A stretch of 64,000 nt of DNA. It comes from Streptomyces lomondensis (lineage in GTDB: Bacteria; Actinomycetota; Actinomycetes; Streptomycetales; Streptomycetaceae). The position numbers and the translations under genes were made by a program. The notes under the pieces are model-generated. The model made no database searches and had not been told where the DNA came from. It saw only the letters and a program-made list of their open reading frames with translations. Where the stretch lies: the NCBI RefSeq assembly GCF_014651035.1, contig NZ_BMWC01000001.1, positions 1,333,581 to 1,397,580 on the forward strand, given 5' to 3'. Below are positions 30,797-40,263 of this stretch, in pieces. Numbering within the stretch: the first letter of the stretch is position 1; the number at the start of each line of letters is the position of its first letter.

Positions 30797-32602
30797 TCAG
30801 AAGACGGGCGTGCCGTTCCGCGTGAGCCGCCAGTCCACCGCGGCGAACTCGGCCGGGTCGATCGACCCCTTCGCCTTCACCCAGGCGATCATCGTGTTGC
30901 GGATCTCGTCCGAGTTCGACCACAGCAGCCGGGCCGCGGCGACATGCGGGAAGTTCCCGCCGCCGTTGGCCCGGTAGTTGTTCACCGCGAACACGAACGT
31001 CGCGTCGTCCGCGAGCGGCTGCCCCCCGAACCGCACGTCCGTCACCCGCGACCCGGCCGGCTTCGCGATGTCGATCTCGTACGACAGACCGCTCACCACG
31101 TCGTAGTTGTAGTCCGGCGTGCCGTTCGCGTTCGTCAGCTTCGCCGGATCCACCGGCGCACCCGGCGCCGTCTGCACGAAGTAGCTCGCCGAGTACTCCA
31201 GATACGCCTTCATCTGCGCACCCGTCATCAGCCGCGCCTCCAGCGTGTTCTCGAACACGTACAGACCCGCCACGTCCCGGATCGTCACCTCGCCCGCCGG
31301 GATCCGGGCACTGCGCGAGAAGCACGCCGCCTGCGACAGCACCGGCAGCGCCGCGTACTCCGTCCCCGCCAGCGCCTGCTGCACCGTGTCCGCCTGGATG
31401 TGGTTGATCAGATCGATGATCGGCACGTCCTTGTACGGCGCCTCGGCCGACGTCATCTCCGCCGCGTTCGTGCCGATGACCTGGTTGACGTACGCCACGA
31501 CCTTCTCGTGCTCGTCCGACAGCAGCCGCACGATCTTCGGGTCCTCCTCCACGGTGTTGGAGTTGAGGACCTGCGCGCCCGCCTTCTCCACCGCCCAGCG
31601 GCCCTTGCGCCACACCAGCTCGAAGTCGAACAGCGTCAGCCGCTGCCCCCACTTCAGCGGCTCCGACAGCAGCACCTGCTTGCCCGTCTCCTTGTTGGTG
31701 ACGAAGTACTCCGGGATCTCCGTGTGCGCGTGACCCACCAGGATCGCGTCGATGCCCGGCACCTGCTCGGCCACCAGACCCGCCGCGTTCTCGATGTACG
31801 GCAGCTGGTCACCGTAGGACGACGTCCCCGACGAACCACTGTGCGCCGACACGATGACCACGTCCGCGCCCATCGACCGCAGCCTCGGCACCCACTTCGC
31901 CGCCTGCTCCTCCAGACCCGGGAACGTCATCTTCCCCTGCACGTTCGCCTTGTCCCAGATCGCGATGCCCGGGTTGGTCAGCCCCAGCACCGCCACCTTC
32001 ACATCCCGCCCGAACGGCGTGCGCAGCCGGTGCATGCTGTACGGCGGGAAGGCCGGCCGCAGCGTCTTCGCGTCCAGCGCGTTCGCGCCCAGCAGCGGGA
32101 AACGGCACTGCTCCTCGAACTTGCGCAGCACCGGGATGCCGTAGTTGAACTCGTGGTTGCCGAGCGCCGCCGCGTCATAGCCCATGGCGTTCATCGCCTG
32201 CGCCATCGGGTGCACCGGGCCGCCCTCGGCGGTGATCGGGTCGACCTTGGCGTAGTAGTACGACAGCTGCGTGCCCTGGATCGTGTCGCCCGCGTCGATG
32301 AGCAGCGTGTTGCGGCGGCCCTTCTCCGCGCGCACCCGGTTCACGAGGGTCGAGACCTTCGCCAGGCCGACGTCGTTGTGGGCCTTGTCGTCGAACTCGG
32401 CGTCCGTGAAGTAGTCCCAGTTGAAGACGTTGCCGTGCAGGTCCGTCGTCCCCATCACGGTGAACGCGTACCGCTTCTCGCGCCCCCGCGAGCCGCCTGC
32501 CTCGGCCGCCTCGGCGCCCGGCGCCGCGACGGCACCGGCCAGCGCCACCCCCGCCCCGGTCACGGCGGACTTCTCCAGGAACTTCCGGCGGTTCAACGGC
32601 AT
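30797..32602 (-). CDS. Tat-exported 5'-nucleotidase / 2',3'-cyclic phosphodiesterase family protein
   Basis: 601 residues. The N-terminus MPLNRRKFLEKSAVTGAGVA has a twin-arginine signal and a hydrophobic Ala-rich segment to about 40. The metallophosphatase domain follows: TTDLHGNVFNWD (about 50), IDAGDTIQGTQ (about 110), LGNHEFNYG (about 155), AHSGSSGTS and GHAHTEIPE (about 290). The C-terminal nucleotidase domain (about 360-590) binds the base. It likely hydrolyses nucleotides outside the cell for phosphate and nucleoside salvage. ATG 32602 has GAGGAG 8 nt upstream. A 13-bp tandem repeat lies upstream. Confidence 0.93.
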   Translation of the reverse strand: MPLNRRKFLEKSAVTGAGVALAGAVAAPGAEAAEAGGSRGREKRYAFTVMGTTDLHGNVFNWDYFTDAEFDDKAHNDVGLAKVSTLVNRVRAEKGRRNTLLIDAGDTIQGTQLSYYYAKVDPITAEGGPVHPMAQAMNAMGYDAAALGNHEFNYGIPVLRKFEEQCRFPLLGANALDAKTLRPAFPPYSMHRLRTPFGRDVKVAVLGLTNPGIAIWDKANVQGKMTFPGLEEQAAKWVPRLRSMGADVVIVSAHSGSSGTSSYGDQLPYIENAAGLVAEQVPGIDAILVGHAHTEIPEYFVTNKETGKQVLLSEPLKWGQRLTLFDFELVWRKGRWAVEKAGAQVLNSNTVEEDPKIVRLLSDEHEKVVAYVNQVIGTNAAEMTSAEAPYKDVPIIDLINHIQADTVQQALAGTEYAALPVLSQAACFSRSARIPAGEVTIRDVAGLYVFENTLEARLMTGAQMKAYLEYSASYFVQTAPGAPVDPAKLTNANGTPDYNYDVVSGLSYEIDIAKPAGSRVTDVRFGGQPLADDATFVFAVNNYRANGGGNFPHVAAARLLWSNSDEIRNTMIAWVKAKGSIDPAEFAAVDWRLTRNGTPVF

Positions 32603-32631
32603 GGCTGGCACTCCTCGCGGAATCTGTGAAC

Positions 32632-32657
32632 AACGCGCGTAGATAACGCGCGTAGAT
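32632..32657. repeat. 13-bp tandem repeat in the divergent promoter region
   Basis: AACGCGCGTAGAT occurs twice in perfect tandem, 30 nt before the nucleotidase ATG and 109 nt before the SIMPL gene. The position fits a direct-repeat operator. The Streptomyces PHO box consensus (GTTCACC-type 11-mers) does not match. Confidence 0.6.
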
Positions 32658-32765
32658 TCTGACCCGTTCATGACCTCCCGCAACAGACCCGCCAGGTTGC
32701 GATCTGATGACTCGGTCCGCCCACTCCAGGCCTCCGGCCAGCCAAGACATGACAGAGTGGGGCGT

Positions 32766-33485
32766 ATGACCGCGCCCACGGCAGACGCCTCCCAGCCCGC
32801 CGTCCCCTACGGCACCCCCGACGCCCCGCGCATCGCCGTCCGCGGCGAGGCCCGCCTCGAAGTCGACCCGGAGATCGCCCGCATCGGCATCACCGTCGCC
32901 GCCCGCGGCCGCGACCGCCGCTCCGCCCTCGACGACCTCACCCGCCGCAACGCCGGCGTCCTCGACCTCGTCAAGTCCTACGGCGACGCCGTCGAACGCC
33001 TGGAGACCGGCGCCTTCTCCATCACCCCCGAACTCACCAAACACGGCCGCGGCGAACGCGTCCGCACCTACCACGGCAGCGTCCACATCACCGCCGAACT
33101 CACCGACTTCACCGCCCTCGGCGAACTCACCACCCGCCTCGCCGACCTCGAACTCACCCGCGTCGACGGCCCCTGGTGGGCCCTGCGACCCGACTCACCC
33201 GCCCACCGCGAAGCCCGCAAGAAAGCCGTGACGGAAGCCGTCCAGCGCGCCCGCGAGTACGCCGAGGCACTCGGCACCACCCTCTCCGCCCTCGTCGAAC
33301 TCGCCGACATCGGCGCGGAGAGCAGCCCGCCCGCCTACCCCCAGGCCCCCGGCCGCATGCGCTCCGCCGCCTACGGCGCCGCCGCCGAAGACGCCCCCGC
33401 CGCCCCCCTCGACCTCGAACCCCAACGCCAGCGCGTCCACGCCCAGATCAACGCCCGCTTCACGATGGTGCCGCCGCAGCTGTAA
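32766..33485 (+). CDS. SIMPL domain (DUF541) protein
   Basis: 239 residues. It shows the SIMPL pattern: IAVRGEARLEVDPEIARIGI near residue 19, repeated beta segments, KAVTEAVQRAREYAEALG (about 158) and a closing VHAQINARFTMV strand. Family members are often exported, but no signal peptide is visible, so it is likely cytoplasmic; the role is unknown. An upstream in-frame ATG (32670) is rejected in favour of ATG 32766, where CAGAGT lies 7 nt before, suggesting a leaderless message. Confidence 0.85.
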   Translation: MTAPTADASQPAVPYGTPDAPRIAVRGEARLEVDPEIARIGITVAARGRDRRSALDDLTRRNAGVLDLVKSYGDAVERLETGAFSITPELTKHGRGERVRTYHGSVHITAELTDFTALGELTTRLADLELTRVDGPWWALRPDSPAHREARKKAVTEAVQRAREYAEALGTTLSALVELADIGAESSPPAYPQAPGRMRSAAYGAAAEDAPAAPLDLEPQRQRVHAQINARFTMVPPQL

Positions 33486-33649
33486 GCCCCCGGGAAGCGA
33501 ATTCCGAAAACGCGACCGAATTCCTTGAGGGCGCCTCAGGGGTGCTCATCGGAGCGCCCCGCCGCACAATTCAACACTTGTCAATAACGCTTCATGCAAA
33601 GTCTGTTGAGTGGTCACGCACGCCCAATTCTCTACCCACCGGTAACTCA

Positions 33650-33655
33650 TAGGCT
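33650..33655 (+). promoter_or_regulatory. -10-like hexamer for leaderless pyk mRNA
   Basis: TAGGCT ends exactly 7 nt before ATG 33663. The -35 region is weak (ATTCTC about 18 nt upstream). There is no good ribosome site, which supports a leaderless start. Confidence 0.5.
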
Positions 33656-33662
33656 CGGACCC

Positions 33663-35099
33663 ATGCGCCGAGCAAAGATCGTCTGTACCCTTGGGCCCGC
33701 CACCGACTCGTACGACCAGATCAAAGGCCTGGTCGACGCCGGAATGGACGTAGCCCGCTTCAACCTCAGCCACGGCGGACACGTCGAACACGAGGAGCGC
33801 TACCACCGGGTCCGAAAGGCCGCCGACGAGACCGGCCGCAGCGTCGGCGTCCTCGCCGACCTTCAAGGCCCGAAAATCCGGCTCGGCCGCTTCACCGAAG
33901 GCCCCGTACTCCTTGAACGCGGCGACACCTTCACCATCACCGTCGAAGACGGCACCGAAGGCGACGGCCGCATGTGCGGCACCACCTACGTCGGCCTCGC
34001 CGACGACGTCACCCCCGGCGAACGCATCCTCGTCGACGACGGCAAGGTCTGCCTCCAGGTCACCGAGATCGACGGCCCCCGCGTCCACACCAAGGTCGTC
34101 GAGGGCGGCGTCATCTCCGACCACAAAGGCCTCAACCTCCCCGGCGCCGCCGTCTCCGTCCCCGCGTTGTCGAAGAAGGACGAGGACGACCTCCGCTGGG
34201 CCCTGCGCACCGGCTGCGACGTCATCGCCCTCTCCTTCGTCCGCAGCGGCCGCGACATCCAGGACGTCCACCGCATCATGGACGAGGAAGGCCGCCGCCT
34301 GCCCGTCATCGCCAAAGTCGAAAAACCCCAGGCCGTCGAGAACATCGACGACATCGTCGCCGCCTTCGACGGCATCATGGTGGCCCGCGGAGACCTCGGC
34401 GTCGAAATGCCGCTGGAGCAGGTCCCGATCGTCCAGAAGCGCGCGATCAAGCTGGCGAAGCGCAACGCCAAACCGGTGATCGTGGCGACCCAGATGCTCG
34501 ACTCCATGATCGACAACGCGCGGCCGACGCGGGCGGAAGCCTCCGACGTCGCCAACGCCGTCATCGACGGTACGGATGCGGTGATGCTCTCCGGCGAGAC
34601 GAGCGTCGGCAAGCACCCGATCGAGACGGTCCGCACGATGGCCCGCATCGTCGAGGCGGCGGAGGAGGACATCCTGGCGAAGGGCCTGCCGCCCCTGACG
34701 GAACGCAACAAGCCCCGCACCCAGGGCGGCGCGGTGGCCCGGGCGGCGGCGGAAATGGGCGACTTCCTGGGCGCGAAGTTCCTGGTCGCCTTCACCCAGT
34801 CCGGCGACACCGCCCGCCGCCTCTCCCGCTACCGCTCACCCATTCCGTTGCTGGCCTTCACACCTGACCAGGCGACGCGCTCCCAGCTCGCCCTGACGTG
34901 GGGCGTGGAGACGTTCCTCGGCCCGGAGGTCGGTTCGACCGACGCGATGGTCGACCAGGTCGACGAACTCCTCCTGCGCTACGGCCGCTGCCGGCAGGGC
35001 GACACGGTCGTCATCACGGCCGGCTCCCCGCCCGGGGTATCGGGCTCGACGAACATGGTCCGGGTCCACCACATCGGAGAGGACGACACCCCGCGGTAG
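33663..35099 (+). CDS. pyk: Pyruvate kinase
   Basis: 478 residues, final step of glycolysis: phosphoenolpyruvate plus ADP gives pyruvate and ATP. Seen: RRAKIVCTLGPATDS at the N-terminus, GMDVARFNLSHGG (substrate and K+ site), a B domain (about 70-165), the active-site motif VEKPQAVENID and MVARGDLGVEMPLEQVP (about 240), ATQMLDSMI and the PT-rich DGTDAVMLSGETSVGKHP (about 300), and a C-terminal allosteric domain with FTQSGDTARRLSRYR. The start MRRAKIVC matches family practice; the ATG at 33594 in the same frame is too early. Confidence 0.96.
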   Translation: MRRAKIVCTLGPATDSYDQIKGLVDAGMDVARFNLSHGGHVEHEERYHRVRKAADETGRSVGVLADLQGPKIRLGRFTEGPVLLERGDTFTITVEDGTEGDGRMCGTTYVGLADDVTPGERILVDDGKVCLQVTEIDGPRVHTKVVEGGVISDHKGLNLPGAAVSVPALSKKDEDDLRWALRTGCDVIALSFVRSGRDIQDVHRIMDEEGRRLPVIAKVEKPQAVENIDDIVAAFDGIMVARGDLGVEMPLEQVPIVQKRAIKLAKRNAKPVIVATQMLDSMIDNARPTRAEASDVANAVIDGTDAVMLSGETSVGKHPIETVRTMARIVEAAEEDILAKGLPPLTERNKPRTQGGAVARAAAEMGDFLGAKFLVAFTQSGDTARRLSRYRSPIPLLAFTPDQATRSQLALTWGVETFLGPEVGSTDAMVDQVDELLLRYGRCRQGDTVVITAGSPPGVSGSTNMVRVHHIGEDDTPR

Positions 35100-35106
35100 G
35101 AGGTCG

Positions 35107-35853
35107 TCAGTACTTGGGTCCGACGTGGGCGTCCATGAGGGCGACTGAGGCTTTGCGGGCGATGGAGATGTTGAACGCGTTTGCCTGTTTCCAGCCGACA
35201 CCCACCTGGTCCAACGCATTGGTGAAAAGACGGACGATGTCGGCAGAGCGGTTGGTGAAGAAGTACCGCGGATACTCGTAGCGCTTCCGCTCGCCGCCGA
35301 CGATTCGGGTCGTCCAGTTGGTGATCCGGCAGCCGTCGGAGTGGATGAGTCCGCGGATGAACTCCCAGGGGTGGGCCTCGACGATGACTTGCTGCCAGGG
35401 ATCGAGGGCGATAGGGCGTTCGTGCTTCTTGCCGGGGCCATGCTGGGGGAAGAGGTACGGCCAGTGCCTGCTGTAGCTGACCACCGAGACGTATCCCTGT
35501 GCCTGGACGCGGTAGGTGCGCCCGGTCGGGCTGATGGCACGCATGGCGGTCTCGCAGGCGTCGATCAGGCCCGGCCATGAGTCCGCGCAGGCGATCCTCA
35601 GGTAGTAGCCGGTGCCGCGAGGGTGACCGCTGATGCAGCCATCACCGAGATAGAGGCCCAGCAGGTAGGCGTACGCTCGCTCATCGGCAGGTGGTCCGGG
35701 GTCTGGCGGCGCCATGCGGGGCAGCGGCTCAAGGCGGTCCTGCCAGGAACGAATCGCGGCCCGTGAGATGCCCGTTTCACGGCTCACCGAGTTCAGGCTG
35801 CGGCCCTGGGCCACCAGTGCGAGTGCTCGCTTGCGTGTGCTGAGGTCGTACAT
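35107..35853 (-). CDS. Free-standing HTH plus LAGLIDADG homing-endonuclease-like protein
   Basis: 248 residues. Residues 5-40 form a resolvase/transposase-type helix-turn-helix (STRKRALALVAQGRSLNSVS, then ETGISRAAIRSW). Residues 63-72 (YLLGLYLGDG) and 165-174 (FIRGLIHSDG) are two LAGLIDADG-type motifs with acidic D71 and D173, the layout of a single-chain endonuclease; WhiA-like regulators share the fold without cleaving. It lies 106 nt downstream of a tRNA on the same strand, convergent with pyk (7 nt). Base composition is slightly less GC-rich than its neighbours, consistent with transfer. Activity is inferred only. Confidence 0.8.
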   Translation of the reverse strand: MYDLSTRKRALALVAQGRSLNSVSRETGISRAAIRSWQDRLEPLPRMAPPDPGPPADERAYAYLLGLYLGDGCISGHPRGTGYYLRIACADSWPGLIDACETAMRAISPTGRTYRVQAQGYVSVVSYSRHWPYLFPQHGPGKKHERPIALDPWQQVIVEAHPWEFIRGLIHSDGCRITNWTTRIVGGERKRYEYPRYFFTNRSADIVRLFTNALDQVGVGWKQANAFNISIARKASVALMDAHVGPKY

Positions 35854-35891
35854 GGGGCCACTGTGGGAGGCCGATCATGGCGACACGCAGC

Positions 35892-35928
35892 AAAAAGCGG
35901 ATGTTCACGAGAACGTGGACATCCGCTT
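35892..35928 (-). terminator. Rho-independent terminator after the tRNA
   Basis: On the minus strand a 14-bp stem (AAGCGGATGTCCAC with GTGAACATCCGCTT, one G-U pair) with a 6-nt loop GTTCTC ends in a T run. It lies between the tRNA and the LAGLIDADG gene and would end the tRNA transcript, so the two are probably separate units. Confidence 0.8.
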
Positions 35929-35959
35929 GCAAGTGGTGACCTTGGAATCCAAGGAAAAG

Positions 35960-36034
35960 TGCCCCGGGTCGGACTCGAACCGACACTGTATGGGTTTTGA
36001 ATCCATTGCCTGCTGCCAATTGGGCTACCGGGGC
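35960..36034 (-). tRNA. tRNA with CAA anticodon (Leu-type), short variable arm
   Basis: 75 nt fold as a cloverleaf: acceptor GCCCCGG/CCGGGGC with discriminator A, TA at positions 8-9, D arm GCCC...AGGC with one mismatch and a 10-nt loop AATTGGCAGC, anticodon arm ATGGA-TTCAAAA-CCCAT (A-C mismatch at the loop end), variable ACAGT, T arm GTCGG-TTCGAGT-CCGAC. CCA is not encoded. The anticodon CAA reads UUG (Leu), yet normal bacterial tRNA-Leu has a long variable arm and this one has 5 nt. The identity is therefore uncertain, while the tRNA fold is clear. Confidence 0.85.
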
Positions 36035-36067
36035 CCGGTGAATCCAAGGTTGACCTCGACCCACTGC

Positions 36068-36096
36068 CTGACCACCATACCGCAGCTAGGTACGCT
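36068..36096 (+). promoter_or_regulatory. Candidate promoter for the ANTAR regulator
   Basis: CTGACC, a 17-nt spacer and TACGCT fit the main sigma factor pattern, 41 nt before GTG 36138. Confidence 0.45.
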
Positions 36097-36137
36097 CTTG
36101 GGAGCAGTACCGGCCTGCCCCGTACCAAGGAGCCCAC

Positions 36138-36794
36138 GTGAGCGCCCCCGAGTCGCCCCAGCCTGTTGACGTGCCTGATGAGGACAAGTCGCACGTGCCT
36201 CCGATGACGACGCGGGTCGTCATCGCCGAGGACGAGGCCCTGATCCGGCTCGATCTCAAAGAGATGCTGGAGGAGGAGGGGTACACCGTCGTCGGTGAGG
36301 CCGGTGACGGTGAGCAGGCCGTGGAGCTGGCCCGTGAGCACCGCCCCGACCTGGTGATTCTCGACGTGAAGATGCCGAAGCTGGACGGCATCTCCGCGGC
36401 GGAGAAGATCGCCGAGGAGAGCATCGCGCCGGTGCTGATGCTGACCGCGTTCTCGCAGCGGGATCTCGTCGAGCGGGCCCGGGACGCCGGTGCCATGGCC
36501 TACCTCGTCAAGCCGTTCAGCAAGACGGACGTCGTGCCGGCGATCGAGATGGCCGTGTCGCGGTTCACGGAGCTGAAGGAGCTGGAGAAGGAGGTCGCCG
36601 ACCTCACGCTCCGGCTGGAGACCCGCAAGCTGGTGGACCGGGCGAAGTCGATCCTGCAGACGGAGTACGGGCTGACCGAGCCGGCCGCGTTCCGGTGGAT
36701 CCAGAAGACGTCGATGGACCGCCGTATGTCGATGCAGCAGGTCGCGGAGGCGGTCATTCAGGACGCCGAGGAGAAGAAGGCCAACAAGGGCTGA
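36138..36794 (+). CDS. pdtaR: ANTAR-domain response regulator (PdtaR-like)
   Basis: 218 residues. Receiver domain about 25-145: VVIAEDEALIRLDL, phospho-acceptor in DLVILDVKMPKLDG (about 76), LTAFSQ and Lys in YLVKPFSK (about 126). Then a coiled linker (LKELEKEVADLTLRLETRK) and a C-terminal ANTAR domain (VDRAKSILQTEYGLTEPAAF, RWIQKTSMDRRMSMQQVAEA), which binds paired RNA hairpins to cause antitermination. In mycobacteria the partner kinase is PdtaS; none is adjacent here. GTG 36138 has AAGGAG 5 nt upstream. Confidence 0.93.
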   Translation: MSAPESPQPVDVPDEDKSHVPPMTTRVVIAEDEALIRLDLKEMLEEEGYTVVGEAGDGEQAVELAREHRPDLVILDVKMPKLDGISAAEKIAEESIAPVLMLTAFSQRDLVERARDAGAMAYLVKPFSKTDVVPAIEMAVSRFTELKELEKEVADLTLRLETRKLVDRAKSILQTEYGLTEPAAFRWIQKTSMDRRMSMQQVAEAVIQDAEEKKANKG

Positions 36795-36804
36795 TCGATA
36801 CAGT

Positions 36805-36853
36805 AAAAGAGGCCCGCCCTCCCTCCGGTTCGGAAGGGGAGCGGGCCTCTTCG
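36805..36853. terminator. Bidirectional terminator between pdtaR and livF
   Basis: AAGAGGCCCGC (36807-36817) pairs perfectly with GCGGGCCTCTT (36841-36851). The inner loop CCTCCC...GGGGA can extend the stem. It lies between convergent genes. Confidence 0.85.
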
Positions 36854-36868
36854 TATACGGGCGGGGCC

Positions 36869-37581
36869 TCAGTCCTCGCCGAGGTACGCCTTCCGTACCG
36901 ACTCGTCGTGCAGCAGGTCCTGCCCCGTCCCGGAGAGGACGACGTTGCCGACCTCCATGACGTGGCCCTGGTCCGCCAGGGACAGCGCCGCCTGGGCGTT
37001 CTGTTCGACGAGGAGGATGGTCGTGCCCTGGGACTTCAGCTCGGAGATCGTCGCCATGATCTTCTGCATCATGATCGGGGAGAGGCCCATGGAGGGCTCG
37101 TCGAGCATGAGCAGCTTGGGCTGGGACATCAGGGCGCGGCCCATGGCGAGCATCTGCTGCTCACCGCCCGACAGGGTCCCCGCGGCCTGCTTGCGGCGTT
37201 CCCCGAGGATGGGGAAGAGGTCGTAGGCGCGCTGGATGTCCTTCTCGATGCCGTCCTTGTCCTTGCGGAGGAACGCTCCGAGCTGGAGGTTCTCGGCGAT
37301 GGTGAGGCGGGGGAAGATGTGCCGGCCTTCGGGGGAGTGGGCGAGGCCGAGGGAGACGATCTTGTGGGCGGGGACGCCGTTCAGGGGCTTGCCGTCGAAG
37401 ACGATCTTTCCGGACGTCGGCTTCAGGAGGCCGGAGAGGGTGCGCAGGGTGGTCGTCTTGCCGGCGCCGTTGGTGCCGATGAGGGTGACGACCTGGCCTG
37501 CTTCGACGCTGAAGGAGATGCCTTTGACGGCTTCGATCTTGCCGTAGGCGACCCGGAGGTCTTCGACCTCGAGGAGTGCGG

Positions 37582-37585
<4 letters not shown>
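36869..37585 (-). CDS. livF: Branched-chain amino acid ABC transporter ATP-binding protein LivF
   Basis: 238 residues. Walker A GTNGAGKTT, Q-loop region GLAHSPEGRHIFPRLT (typical of LivF), signature LSGGEQQMLAMGRAL, Walker B LLMLDEPSMGLSP, H-loop LVEQNAQ. It powers uptake of Leu/Ile/Val with LivG, LivH, LivM and the binding protein. The GTG at 37585 overlaps the livG stop as GTGA. Last gene of the operon. Confidence 0.94.
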
Positions 37586-38445
<860 letters not shown>

Positions 38446-38450
38446 GATGG

Positions 38451-40259
38451 TTACGCCCCCGCCTTGGTGACGGCCGGTTCGTCGGTCAGCGTGGTCTGTT
38501 TGGGTACGTCGAGTTGGCCGGTCTCGTGGAATTCGAGCTGGCGCCGGCGGTTGGCGATGATGCCTTCGGGGCGGAAGCGCATCAGGAGGATGAGCGCGAT
38601 GCCGAAGGCGAGGAGTGACTTCTCCTGGAGGAAGACGAGCTTCTCGGGGAGCAGGTAGAGCAGGGCGGCGCCGAGGAGGGGTCCGGCGACCGTGCCCATG
38701 CCGCCGAGGACGACCGCGGCCAGGAGGAAGGCGGAGTTGGGCGGGGTGGATCCGGCGAACTGGTAGGGCGTGGGGACGACGCTGTAGGTGACGTGGGCGC
38801 TGACGGTGCCGGCGAGGCCGGCGAGGGCGGCGCCGAGGGCGAAGGCGATGAGTTTGACGCGGAAGCCGTTGATGCCCATGGCGGTGGCGGCGGTCTCGTC
38901 CTCGCGAATGGCGATCCAGGAGCGGCCGATGCGGGAGTCGGCGGCGCGCGTGTAGACGAGGACCACGATGGCCATGATGAGGACCATCAGCAGGTAGTAG
39001 TTGGCGAAGCGGCCGAGGGTGAATCCGCCGATGTCGTGGGCCTGGCCGAAGTTGAACCCGAGGAGGTTCAGGTCGGGGATGTTGGCGATGCCGTTGGGGC
39101 CGTTGGTGACGTCGGGTCCGGAGTCGCCGTCCATGTTGTTGACGGCGATGCGGAAGATCTCTCCGAAGCCGAGGGTGACGATGGCGAGGTAGTCGCCGCG
39201 CAGCCGCAGGGTGGGGGCGCCGATGAGGACGCCGAAGACGAGGGAGGCGGCGGCGCCGGTGAGGGCGGAGGCCCAGAAGGGGAGTTGGACGCCGGAGAGG
39301 GTGGAGAACTCGGAGCCGGAGACGAGGGCGGCGGTGTAGGCGCCGACGCCGAGGAAGGCGACGTATCCGAGGTCGAGGAGTCCGGCGAGGCCGACGACGA
39401 TGTTGAGGCCGAGGGCGACGGTCCCGAAGATCAGGATGTTGACGCCGATGTTGGCGTAGTGGTCGTCGGTCTGGGTGAAGGGGAAGGCGATGGCCGCGGC
39501 GAAGCCCATGGCGAGGGTGAAGCTGCGGTTGCCGGCGACGATCGCGGAGAAGCGGTCGAGGAGGCCGGCGGTGTGCAGGGCCCAGATGGCGAAGGCGACG
39601 ACGAAGAGGTAGCCGACGAAGAGTTCGCCGTACTCGGTGTCGATGCCGTAGGTGAAGACGCCGAGGCCGATGATCGTCACGACCGTGATGACGGCGCGCT
39701 GGACCCAGGGCGCGGAGGCCTCGGGGGCGGGGATCCGGTCGGGCTTGGCGACGTAGGCCTTGAGGGCTTCCTTGGTGCCGTCGCCGGTGCGCTCCTGGGG
39801 GAGGGCGAAGGCGCCGATGAGGGGCAGGAGGGCGGCGATGGCCGCGATCCAGCCGCCGGGTTCGAGGTTGACGACGCCGCCGAGTTCGACGCTGATGGCG
39901 ATGACGGTGAACCAGGTGACGGCGAATCCGCCGAGGGCGGTGAGGACGAGTGGTGCGTTGTTGCGGGCGGGCAGGAGCCAGCCGAGTCCGCGGATGCCGT
40001 AGGCGGCGAGCGCGAAGAGGGCGGTGAGGACGCCGGCGGTGAAGGTGAGCCACTGCAGGCCGCCGGGGTAGCCGTTGATGGTGAGGTCGCCGGGGAATTC
40101 GTCGGTCCAGGTCCAGGCGAGAAAGGCGGAGGCGGCGGTGGCGATGCCGCCGGCGAGGAGCAGGGCGCGGGCGGCCGCCAGGGGCAGCGGTATGAGGCCG
40201 CGCGGTGCGGGCGGGGTGGGCACGGCGTCCGGGGCGGGGGTCTTGGTCGTCTCGGTCAT
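38451..40259 (-). CDS. livM: Branched-chain amino acid ABC transporter permease LivM
   Basis: 602 residues, longer than the usual 320-430. The N-terminal part (about 1-200) has extra membrane helices (residues about 28-50, 72-90, 105-125 and 135-150), then a linker, then the standard LivM core (about 210-560) with NIVVGLAGLLDLGYVAFLGV and the GRSWIAIREDETAA loop that contacts the ATPase. Inner-membrane channel subunit with LivH. The ATG at 40259 lies 4 nt after the livH stop. The N-terminal extension resembles that of many actinobacterial LivM proteins. Confidence 0.93.
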   Translation of the reverse strand: MTETTKTPAPDAVPTPPAPRGLIPLPLAAARALLLAGGIATAASAFLAWTWTDEFPGDLTINGYPGGLQWLTFTAGVLTALFALAAYGIRGLGWLLPARNNAPLVLTALGGFAVTWFTVIAISVELGGVVNLEPGGWIAAIAALLPLIGAFALPQERTGDGTKEALKAYVAKPDRIPAPEASAPWVQRAVITVVTIIGLGVFTYGIDTEYGELFVGYLFVVAFAIWALHTAGLLDRFSAIVAGNRSFTLAMGFAAAIAFPFTQTDDHYANIGVNILIFGTVALGLNIVVGLAGLLDLGYVAFLGVGAYTAALVSGSEFSTLSGVQLPFWASALTGAAASLVFGVLIGAPTLRLRGDYLAIVTLGFGEIFRIAVNNMDGDSGPDVTNGPNGIANIPDLNLLGFNFGQAHDIGGFTLGRFANYYLLMVLIMAIVVLVYTRAADSRIGRSWIAIREDETAATAMGINGFRVKLIAFALGAALAGLAGTVSAHVTYSVVPTPYQFAGSTPPNSAFLLAAVVLGGMGTVAGPLLGAALLYLLPEKLVFLQEKSLLAFGIALILLMRFRPEGIIANRRRQLEFHETGQLDVPKQTTLTDEPAVTKAGA

Positions 40260-40263
40260 GTGA

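Noticed and set aside
32600..32700. PHO box before the nucleotidase gene
   Set aside because: The repeats present are 13-mers unlike the GTTCACC-type 11-bp direct repeats of PhoP sites.
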